Shown here: positions 11,212 to 23,200 of the stretch, one piece after another | Layout: each line of letters opens with the position of its first letter | Position numbering within the stretch: position 1 is the first letter of the stretch | Source: Pagrus major | Lineage: Eukaryota > Chordata > Actinopteri > Spariformes > Sparidae | Direction: 5' to 3' | Length of the DNA stretch: 64,000 nucleotides | Assembly: GCF_040436345.1 (NCBI RefSeq) | Contig: NC_133225.1 | Coordinates: 23,866,040 to 23,930,039, forward strand | Program-made: the position numbers and the translations under genes | The notes under the pieces: model-generated | What the model was told of the DNA's origin: nothing | Seen by the model: the letters and a program-made list of their open reading frames with translations, nothing else | Databases searched by the model: none

Positions 11212-14200
11212 CTGGAGGAAAGGAGGAGAAGGAGGGAGAGAGAATCAGATAATACATTTTGTACAAATGTTTCAGTTTAAAGAAGCTCACACACAGGAAA
11301 CACTGTTTATTTCTGTCTCTCTCACACACTTCTCCTCTCCTCACTACACCAGGCGCTCCACACGCGCTGCCAAAGTGCTGATGGATGTGTTTCCCAGCTC
11401 AGCAGGTGGGTTGCGACCACCAGGAGCCTCGAGTTGCCGCGGACTGAAACCTCCCTCCGTCTGCCGCCTCTCTCGCAGTTTGGCTAGGGCCAGCGCCAGC
11501 CCCAGCATCACCACTATCGCCAAGCCAACCAGACACGGTGCCAGCACGGCAGCCACCCGCGAGCTGTATGGAGCACGCTCCGTCTGTGGAGGATCACACA
11601 CACACACACACACAGGCAAGATGCTGCCTGATGATCCCAGCAAACACTACCACAGACACACCAAAAATAGCTCCTACACACACATGATTCTCGTCTAATG
11701 GTGTTTTAATGACTTGTGAAACCTGCTAAGATTCATTTTTAACCACCAGCTTTGTGGCCCTTTGATCATCACACACAAGCAGCTTCACCACCAACCAGAA
11801 ACACAATCACCCAGCATGCAAACACACAGATTTCTGACCTCAAACCCAGTGAATCAAGGCGAATCAAAGCTTCCAGTGCAGCAGGTGAATAATTGGTAAC
11901 ATTCATTAACCAGCAGAGGAGCAGATGCACTCACATTACTCGTTCTGGTTGGCGTGACAGTCGTGACAGTCTGCGTGGCTGCTACAACAGCACAACGGTA
12001 TGTAAGTATCACTCCATTACACTTAATATTTAGCTGACACCATCTTCATAACTACAGCCTCTCACAGAACTTGTCAGGTTACACAGGACTTTGAAAAAAA
12101 ATCTCAGAAGTCAGCGAACTTTACACTGAGCAATCAACATGGAAACATAATCCTAATAAAAACACAACCATCCGTATCCCCGGGCAAAAAATAACTTATG
12201 CGCTCATGCTCGACACTGTAGACATTACACTTTCTCTCCCTCGCTACCTGTTCTTTGTTGACTCCTGGAAAGTGCTTACCTGTCAGTGCAGCACAGTTGG
12301 CTGTCACAGTGAGTGTGACACAAGCGAGCCAGAGCAGCCTGCAGCCAGGACCCGCCATCAGTCACCCACTGCCACACACACAGACGCCGAGATGTCTAAC
12401 TAACCAGTCTCTAAGGTACACGGCGAGGCCACCCTGAAGCCTCGGCAGAGCAGCTACACACAGAGACAGCAGCAATGCTTCCCTGCTGTCAGCACAATCA
12501 ACCTGCTCTGTGTGTGTATGTGTGTGTGTGCGTGCCTGCCAGATAAGCTGCCCTCATACGTTTCTGTGAAGCAGACCGAACTTCTGTGAATGCCACCAGC
12601 TCTCTGCTGAAACTGCACTTCGGCGCCAGATGCTGCCTTTTTTTCGCTGGCGAGGCACATTTCTCCCTCTCTGCTTTTCCTCGCTCTCAAAGGATGGCCA
12701 CATCAGTGCCGACACTGAAGAACTGCTTCCCATTTCCTCCCTCTCTTTCCTCACCATTAGGGCTACCTAACGCACACACATCTACACACATCTACACACA
12801 CGCTTGAAAGGATGCATGATGGAAGAGATGTGTGAGAGAGGAGTGGAGCTGCATATGGACTACATGGACAAACACAACGGCACATTACATTTGTGCTTGT
12901 TGAACATCTCAGTGAAGAACAATCTGCAGGTGTAACAGACTCCTCTCGTCTGGGAATGATTTTTGCTGATATCCGATAATTCAATATTTTCCAGCTCGTT
13001 TTTTTCCACCTGATTGAGGAGAACATCAGGTCTCTCCTGCAGTGGAGTTAACACATTGTGCCTACTCTTATTTTGAAGGCCCATTGGCAGATGCAGGCAA
13101 ACATTCCTTTGACAAATGTGAAAAATAAGAAAACAACTTAATCATTGTGTGCCCCGTGTGAAAATAATTAGAACGTCATCTTATTGGCCTGTCACATGCT
13201 CAAATTTCTGATGTCGATGTTTAATTTCAAAAGATTTATTGGCTGATACCAGTGACATTCTCGAAGGACATCTTGGATCATGGTTTCAGGAATTTGCTCC
13301 AATTCAGCCACAAGAGCTTTTATGGGGCACTGATGTGGGGTGATGAGGCCCAGTCACATCTTCATACCTGCCAACATCAGGCTGTGCGATTTTCTGGAGC
13401 AGCAAATGGTTTACCCTCAACAAAACCTGCAGCTATGTAACCCTACACCGCAGAGTAATAGAATAAATACAAGTATGTGAAAGTGGAATTACTTTTCATT
13501 GGTCCTAAATCAGCAGCTTCAAAAAAAATAATACTCATACATCTCACTCTGCACACACACACACACACACTCTAACCACACATACCCAACCTATTCTAGA
13601 TAATCTCAACTCCTTGACTCTTATATCATCAAATATCCACGCTGATAACAGTTGTTATTGTTTATTGTCTATATATTTGCCCATCACGTCTAAGTTTATG
13701 TTTTGTTTTCTTGTCATTGTTTTCTGTGTTGTTGCATTTTTTCACCGATTAAAAACCCAAGAGGGGAAGGTCTTTCTTCTTCTTTGGGACCTCTTTCATT
13801 TTCAGTGGCAGATTGAGTAGAGCGGAGGGTTTGAGCAAGCGCACATCAGGCAGGGTCGTCTGTGTGCGGCGTGCTCACCTCTACCTCTGGGTTTTGTTTG
13901 CCAGGTGCAATGACACACGTCCCACAAGAAACTGAGACACTCACACTTGATTTGTATCACTCTGAAAGTGTTGGTAGGTGTATATCTTCTACGTCCCACT
14001 CAGAAAAATAATTTCCTTATCAAAGGATAGGTCTGCCATTTTAAAGTCTGTCTTCAAAGAATACTCAGGTGCCTGTATGAACAGTGAAACCGGTTTTCCT
14101 GAAGCACCTGCAGTGTAAGTGATGGGGGACACTCGACACTCCTCGTTCAGTGCACAAATGTATTCAAAAGCTAATCTGAAGCTAAAATTAGACCTCAGAC

Positions 14201-17200
14201 ATCCAAGTTAGATCAATCAGGTGTTTATCTTCCAGAGGTAGTTTTTTATATATCTCATAAAAGCTTCAGATAAACTTTAAATGCATTTTTGCACAAAACG
14301 AGATCTTCTCCTGGCCTGTATGAACAGCAAGCAAACCTGCTTTGATGCTTACATGTGCACATGACTGAGGCGCCTCTGCTCCGTTTGTTTGTGACTGTGT
14401 CTATGAACTTGGATTATTCTGGGGTCTACTCACACTACATCTCGTTAAGAGAGATTAAGTGGCTATGTTTGGAGTCACGGCAGCCACCTGACTGACTGCT
14501 CCTTGACCACAAGCGCACAAGGTTAGGAAATTAATGAAAGGATTTGGACTGCAGTTAACCTTCAACTGAAGGAGCAAATGGAGGAAGAAAACTGGAAAAT
14601 AAATCAAGTAGGTGGTGATCGAAGAGAAATATTAGTTGTGAGAGATGAAAAGAGGAAAGAAGACAGACAAAGGCTGATAAGATTGTTTTTTTTTATTATT
14701 TTGACAACAACAAAGACAGACCGAGAGAGAGATTGGATTTAAACCGAGAGAGGACATGAGGACAGAATCTGACAAAGGAAATATGGACAAACAAGAAGTG
14801 ATGGTCACACAGAGATCCAGCATGATGTAAGGACAGCGAGGCTAAAAGACAAAAACACAATCATGTCAATGAACGCAATGATTCTGTGATGACATGTTGA
14901 CCACAGCAGCGTGGTGCATGTTGATACAGTAGGTACCGTTTCAAGCAGAGCTGCAGAGAGTTCGGGCTTAAAATATCTTCTGCCTCACTCAGGAAGGTTT
15001 AGAGACAGAAACTTCTTCTTTGGTACAAAACAACACACAGCAGTCAGTCAGTCGGAGAGCACAGTGCTCTGAACGCACATGGAGAACAAAGGGAGACATT
15101 TTGTCGTCTCCTCGCCCCTCCAGGCGCCTTTGTCACTACGACGCTGCTTTTCATAGCTCACACGTATGGAGCTCCCAACATCCAGTTCAGACAAGACTGA
15201 CAGGATATCTTCAATGAGAGACATTATAAATAACACACATTTTATAATGTTCTTCAGTGCATCAGTAGTGCTTTACTGAATGTAGACTATCCTTCCCTTT
15301 TAGACCAAAGTACCTACCCTACACATTTTGTGCTGTAACGATTATTTGATTAATCACTTGGTCATTGGGCAATAAAATTAATTGCCAACACGATTAATAA
15401 CAGAAGCAAACATTCTCTGATTTCTGTTTTGATTTCCAATAGAAGTTTTGGACGATTGGTCGGTTGAAACAAGCCAGACCAGTCGAGCTTTCTGCAAACC
15501 ACGGATACATTCAAATTTGTAAGTTTACCATATTTGCAATTCTACAAAAGGTGTCATTTCATGTACACATCACAACTATATGAGCTGACTTTATGTCAGA
15601 AAGGGGAGGAATGTTGGGCAAGATGACCACCAAGCCAGAGACCACTGTTCAGGACAGTCTTTTAACCTTTGACCTCTGTATTTCCCACTGACAGACCACG
15701 GTGTTTCAGCATTTGCCAAGCGTGAAACCACTGGATATTTTTCACGAGAGATGTTAGGACATATTCCAGCTGTGTTAGCAGCAACAAAACCAGATATTTT
15801 TGATGAGATGAAGATTTTGTTTGTGGCGACAGAACCGGGTTAAAAACATGCTCTTCTTCTAACCCTAAGTCCAACCAGACCTCAGACTTGTCACATAAAA
15901 CTCCAAGAAATTCAGTTTCAACATGTCCGTGGTTTGCAGAAACGTACACTGCCAAAATTCATTCTGCCGATTAGTTTGCAATGTGTCACTTTGGGCCCTG
16001 AGAGCATGTGACGGGCATTTTTCAAATTTTTTTACATATCTTAAACAATTAGTCAAATAATCACGAGACTAATCAGCAGATTAGTCAAGAATGAATTTTT
16101 CCCCCCTAAACCATCTAATGCCTGTGTTGCTTTTTTTTACAAAACATTACTGCATCTGTGATCTATACTTCAGTGACCTACATGAGTAAATTAAATTGAG
16201 TAGAATAAATAAATATATTGAATAAGGTGCTTCTGATTACCAAAGTCTCATTTAAGGCACAGAAACAGCTCTGTGGTACCGTTAACCTGACGTCAAACTA
16301 GAGAAAAGCCTAATGTGTGCAGAGTGCCGTCATAAATACCAAACCCTCTGTGCTCAGTATGAGAAACCACCGGTCATTCTCATCCTTTATGATCAATCAC
16401 TCACCCACACAGCTGCACTGACAAACTCCGCTCTGCACTCACTTTCTCAAATAGTCCTGGAGACAGGTGCAGAAAAACACAACCCCACACACACACACAC
16501 ACACACACATTCAGTCGTCGCCACCCCAGTCTATTTCTGGCTCATCGTCCAGCCTGAGGATGAGGTAGGAGAGCAGCTGGAACAGGTTCTGCCACAGCAG
16601 CACGGCCACGTAAAAGTAAATGTCGCTTACGTCCGTCTGGCACACGTCTCCGGCGTAGCTCATGTCGCACACGCAGATGAATTTGTTGATGAGGTTGCGG
16701 CAGTAGCCTCCGTTCAGACAGGGGTTGGACTTGCACTCGTCCACCTCTTGCTCACACCTGCAGACAGAGAATCACAGTTGAGTCAGAGACACTTATGTGA
16801 AGGTGACCACTTACACAGCTCTGTTAGAGATATTTGGCACATAAGAAAAAGGTTGGGCTGGTGGAGGAATCTGCTGCAACGAACTGTTTTGGATTCATAG
16901 GTTATGTTTAAAGGAGACCTGTTGTGCTTTTTCATTTTTTCCTTCCCTTCAGTGTTTTATATTATTATTATATATCTTGTGCATGTAAAAGATCTTGAAA
17001 GTTAAAAAGGTCAGTCTGCACCAACAGAAGCTCCTCTCTCCCACAGAAAACACTGCTCCTGAAACGCCTCGTCAGTAGTCCCGCCTTTAATTCCATGACT
17101 TTAATGACTTTCGCATAACTGATGCCGAGGGGCTAGTTTGGCACATATGGATTTATTCAGCACAGCGTCTCTGTCGTTGTCAGCGGTGATGGGTCAGGCA

Positions 17201-20200
17201 TGTGTGAGCTGACCAATTAGAACCAACAGGGTATTCAGGAAGGAGGGGCTTAAAGAGACAGGCGCTAAAACAGAGCGTTTCAGACGGAGGGGGAATAGTA
17301 TTTTGTGGCACTAAAGCATGTAAACACAAAATAAAATTTAACCTGAAAATGATCATAATATGTCTTTTTCTTTTCTACAGGTGGAATATATTATATATTA
17401 TTTAAGTACAAATTTGAAGTACTTGAGGTACTTTACTTAAGTACAATGGATTTTTAATGCCACGTTCTACTTATACTCCACCACGTCTCAGAGATTACAT
17501 TACATTTACCTAACAGCCTCAGTCACTAGTTACTTAACAAATGTAATTTTACATATAAAACATCTGAAAACTTTATTAAAATCATCTCTTTTGGGCTCTG
17601 GGTAATTGTGATGGAATCTCTCACTGTTTTCAGAATTTCTACAAAAAAAAATGGTTTAATTGATGCAGAAAGTTATTAGCTGATTAATCCATGATGAAAA
17701 TAATTATTAGCTGCAGGTCAGTAAAATCCTGCTCTCATGTTAATGCAAGAGTAATGATAATCTCATGATATAATACGTAACAATATAACATTTCTGCACT
17801 GAGTACCTTTTAAAAATAATTGAAGTACATATTCGTACGTAGAATACTTACAAACATTTACTCCAATAACATCTTCAAAGCAGGAGTCTCACTTGTAACA
17901 AAGTAATTTTACAGGATGGTATTCACACTTTTATTTCTTAAGGATCTAAATACTTCCTCCATACCGGTGTCCGATGAAGCCCGGTGGACAGTCACAGGAC
18001 AGTTCTCGGTCAGTGCAGTTGCCTCCATTGAAGCAGGTGTAGTTTCTAGTGTCATCGCCGCACACAGAAACAGGCAGCTTAGGCCGTCTGGTAGAAGACA
18101 ATCACACATGTAAGAAGGTAAATACACAGTTTGTGCTGAAGTTTCAGATGTATTGAGGTGTTGAGCAGCTCATGTGCAGCAGAGTTTGACGTCTTTACGT
18201 CTGCCGGAAGCAGAAGAATCAGCCACGCAGGAGCTGTATTGTTCGGCTTCCCGCAGCTCTCCACAGGGGAGACAAAGAGGCTTAGGAGGGGAACAGGATA
18301 ATAAGATTAAAGACCTCTTGCAACTATTCACCAGCAGGACGTCAAATCATATGTACAGGAAAGAAAAAGCCAACCATTTCTCTTTGGCCTCTTTAACCTT
18401 GTTTTTGCCCGAGGCGCTGCAGCTCTGTTCCTAAATGTTATGCATCTGCTGGCAAATTGAAATTCATCCCTCAATGGTAACAAAATACAGGCTGTTTTAT
18501 TTTGGAAAGAGTACAATTTTGGTGGGCGAGGTTTTAATTTAGATGCAAGGAATCACTTTGCACTACAGCTGTCACTCATGTCAAGACAAACAATGTCAGG
18601 GAGAGCGATAATATTAGCTTTGTTTGGCATTTTGTTGCACGCAGTTGAACAAAAAAAAACAGGAGACATCGTACATGACATTTGAGAGACAGAAATCTAA
18701 CAAGAAACAAATAGCGAACACCTGAGAAATAGAAAAAAAAAAAGCAACTTACACATTTTTGACAACAATGTACCACGGAATCTCTTCAATGCGTTCACTG
18801 GAGAGGAACAGAAAGAAAGACGGGGAGAGGGGGTAGAAAGAGACACAAACAGGAGACACAAACAAAAAGAAGTCATTTTGATGAAAACTTTGCAGCGTCG
18901 ATGTTCCCAGTAAAGGGAGATGTGCAGCTTGTCTGGTGCCTTGCTTAGCGAGACACTTGCAAAGGTTTTCCTTGTGCAAAAGAGGCAAAATGCAAGCGGC
19001 TGTGTGTTTACAGGATAAATGGTTGGAGGCGTTCCCCTGCTGGTTCTCCGAGGCAAACGGTAGATGACAGGGGAAAGAAACTGGCGCTGAACCAGAGAGC
19101 CTTGTGTAGTGAGACACCACAGCAGACTGAGGCCTTTTCTGGCTGACACTAGAATAGAAATGCAGCATCTGAGACGCTCGCTGCAGGCGTGGTTGAAATG
19201 CTGAACAGAGGCAGACATGTGGAGACATTTACAGTGAAGGATTTTTGTTTGTGTTGTGTTGTCGGTCCCTTGTTTCTGCAATTTGGAGCATTTATTTGTG
19301 TACTTTGTGTTTACTAACTAACTAAGCTCTCAAAACTGTACACAGGAGAGTAAAGTCATGTTCAGAGCATGAAATATTGATGTTGGGATTGTTTCCTCCT
19401 CTGCTGCCGGTCTATATTTTCCACACTCACTAGAAATAGACTATTCGACTCTGTTTTATTCAACCCATCATCCTGCTGTTCTGTTTATCCAGCAAACATC
19501 TTTACTTACTTGCAGAGGGGTCCAGTGTAGTTCTCAGGGCAGAGGCAGGCGTACCTGTCCGGCCCGTGCAGACAGGTGCCTCCATGAGCACACAGGTGGT
19601 TTTCACACACATCCACCTCCTCCTCACAGTCCACGCCTGCGTAGCCAAACTCACAGGTGCACTCGTAGGTCATCCCGTTCACGCTGCAGTTGCCGTGAAC
19701 ACAGGGACCGGAGGCGCAGGTGTTGGTGAAGAAGTCGCAGCGTCTACCGGCCCACCCATCGGCGCAGCTGCAGTTGTAGGTGTTGAAGAAGTCCTGGCAC
19801 TCGCCTCCATTCAGGCAGGGGTTGGGCTCGCACACGTGGGCCCCGCTGCAGCCGAGGAGCGGCGTGCGCCGGGATGTCTGGACGAACTGCTCCTCCTGCA
19901 GGCGTGGGAGGTTCACATCGGAGGAGCTGAGGTAAGGCAGGGCAATGCCACCCAGCTCAACGGTGCCCAGGCACCCAGTCAGGGACCAGCCAGTGTCAGG
20001 GGCCAGGCCCCCTAAGAAGATGTCCACCCCCTGCCTGAGGAAGTCCAGGTTGCCTCCTTGGCTCCTGGAAGTGCTGGCCTCCTCGATTTCTTCATCCAGC
20101 ACCAGAGTCCACCGGGAGGTTTGTGCCCACGGTGCTGCCATGAACAGATGGACGTTGTGCCACTCACCATCACTGACACTCCTCCTGCTGCTGAGACTGA

Positions 20201-23200
20201 CTGTAGACACACTCTCCTCCTCCCCTCTGTCTTCTTCAGTGGTGCTCTGAAGCTCCATGAAGAGGAAACCATCCTGGACTGACAGTGTGATGAATGCTGT
20301 GTCCTTCTCTGCATGGAGTATAGCTGCGTTACGCCTTCGTGTGCGTAGGTTTAGGGAGAGGTTAGTTAGATTGCGGGATATGTGGCCGTTTCCCCGGTAG
20401 GACAACACAGTGGAGTCATTCAGGAAGGTTGCATTGGAGTAGCCTGGGTGAACAGAGATAATATCTGTTTTTTATTTGTTTACACATTTGCACACTTACA
20501 TTGTTCAACTGATTTCTAATTCAAAGATTACAAAAACGTTATTACAGCATGTTAATTACCTGTTTGATAACACTACGAACCTCTTAGGCAACCAGAAGAG
20601 GGCATTCATCACAAATAACAGTAATATTTGATTGATTCTTTTATTTTCATGCACTCAGTGTACCCAACCCACGTGGATTTATTGTACAAGAAATCAAAGG
20701 TACAGTTGCAGCGGTCAAACATCTCATTACCTTTTTATTTCAGTACAAAATTACTGGTTATTTTGCAGCTCTCAAACAAGATATTCTGCCTTCTCTCCCA
20801 AGCTTGACAAACAAAATCTGCGACAAAAAGAAAGTTCCCTTCCTGACTCAAGCCAAAAAAAACCAAAACAAAACAAAAAAATATCATAAATGGAGGACAT
20901 TTTAGTAAAAGGTACGCCCCTTTCTCAGGTGTGAGTATATCAATGAGTGAAGCACTGAACATGGGGTGGCTCACAGGACAGGTGGCAACACAGTGAATGA
21001 TCACTAATCCCAGCAAAAACAGGATAAGCTGGCCTCAGGCCAGTCCTGCTTTCCGGAGCACATACAGTATACTGTGTGGGCGGACTGAGGTCGGGAATCA
21101 AGTATGTTGTATCACTGGGTTACATAGAAGGCAAATTAGGTCAATGATGACCAACTGAACAAGGTCAAAGATTATGTCACAATGAAAGTATGTCAACGAA
21201 GTTTACCACTGATAATAAAAAGTGACTGAACTGTTAAGGTGCTTTTGGGAAATCTGCCCTTACTAATGTTATCAAATATTGGCCTGCAATGACTGGAACA
21301 CCATTACCAACAATATATAAGTTTTTTTACCTTAAAATAACAGCTTCAAAATCACTTTGATGGTACAGTGTCTTGTAACAAGGTGAAGGGTGTCTCTGTC
21401 TCTATCACTTGTTTCTGCACCATGTAACTTCAGTGAGAGGGTAGGATCACAGCGTTACATACATACAAAATTACAATTTCTACATAATGTTGCTTTAAGC
21501 TTATAAGTGATCTCGTAATATTACTACATGGATTAGGCCTATGCACTGAAATGTATGGAAGCCCTGAGGGGCAAGAGAGGATTATTTTTTTTATTCTTTT
21601 ATGAAATAAAAAATGTTTTCTCTCCTGTGTTTGATTTGAGAACTGGTGGGAAAAAAATCAGTTTTGCCAGGATATTCTTTCTAAGATCCTTAATTATTTT
21701 TCTTAATCTGTGAAAACACATATTCACATTCATATTTACACAAATTTGAAAGGGAGCTGTGTCATTTTTGCAGCTTGACCCTAATTGGTTTCTAATGACC
21801 TAAAAACACGTCATTGTTGAAATCTTGGGTGTCACTTACATTCATATCCTTGGTTCAGCATCCTGCACTCTGAATCTGTGGGGCAAGGTGACAGCTCGCA
21901 CCACCTGACCTCTTCACAGCGCCGCCCTGCTGTCCTGGGAGGGCAGGTGCAGGTGAAGTCGTCCCACATTGAGTAGCACATCCCACCGTTTAGACAAGGG
22001 TTCCTCTGAGGGTGAGAAATCAATACAGGGGATTACATTCACCAAATGCATCATAATGTACGATTCACTTGCAATAAATACTATATGACTATATAACATG
22101 TTAATGCTTTTAAAGGCTTGAGCAAGGTCTTATGTAATTTTAACTCACACTGCAGGCGTTGTCCCCTGAGCATCCAGCAGTGACATTCTCCATGACCTCC
22201 AGAGGGTAAGATCTCACTGAGGTGTCCAACCCAAAGAACTGCAGCCTCCTGTCATTGACCCTCAGGTCCTGGATACAGCCTTTAAAATATCCACCAAACA
22301 TGGAAGTCGTCCTGCTCCCCAACAGACCTCCCACATACACAGTGTCTCCTGCCTGGACGCCGACTGTCCTGACTTCCTCTTCAATCTGTTTTTGAGTTGC
22401 TACGTACAGCGTCATGCGATCCTCCACCATCTCTATGCTCACAAAGTGGACTTCCCCGTCGTCGATCGCACCCTCCGCCTTCAGGCTCTCAGAGTTATGG
22501 AGCTGAACTGTGACCTTACCATCCTCCAGCCACATGTGCAGGTACTGCTGTCCGCTGCTGTTGGCGAGCGCCAGGAGGAGTCCGCTGTCCCTCCGTGTAC
22601 GCAGGAAGAGGGAGATGGAGAGGTTGTGACCCGGATCATCGGTGACGGTGAACGCGGCGTAACTCTGAGAGTCCTCGTTCCCAAAGCGGGCAGTGACATG
22701 TTCTACGAGAAGGGAAACCAGATGAGACAAAATGTTTCAACCCAACATTAGGAAGACATCTTCAATATTTTTTACAGCTTGGTCAACACACATTATGTGA
22801 TTAATTTCTGAGGTTTAAAAGGGTTTCATAAGTAAGAGAATGTCCTTCCTTTTCAGGGAAAACGCAACTGTAGAAGAGAACAGATGACCTGATGTCAGTG
22901 TCGACCAAGTACAGAAAGAGCTTAAAGTCCCAGATTCTCTTTATTACTATTTATTCAGTTTTTATCTCCAGCAGAGGGTGTAAAATATGCTTTTCATCTG
23001 TGCCGAGCATTGAATCTAAATATTGAGTATCAAAAGAGCGTTATGACAGATTTTTGAAAAACGAACTGGAGGAAAAGACATTTCATGTTTTAATTCATGC
23101 TGAGGTCCTTAGAGGAATGGGCACAGGAGGAGGAAATTTAAGGAGCCACCAGCCCTCATGTTCTGTATGTTTTGTGTCCACTGTCAGCACTTTCCACTGT

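Noticed and set aside
19566-20015. 149-codon plus-strand frame
   Set aside because: It is the antisense shadow of crb1 exon 9 (LamG3/EGF); Val/Ala/Gly-rich composition mirrors the coding strand.
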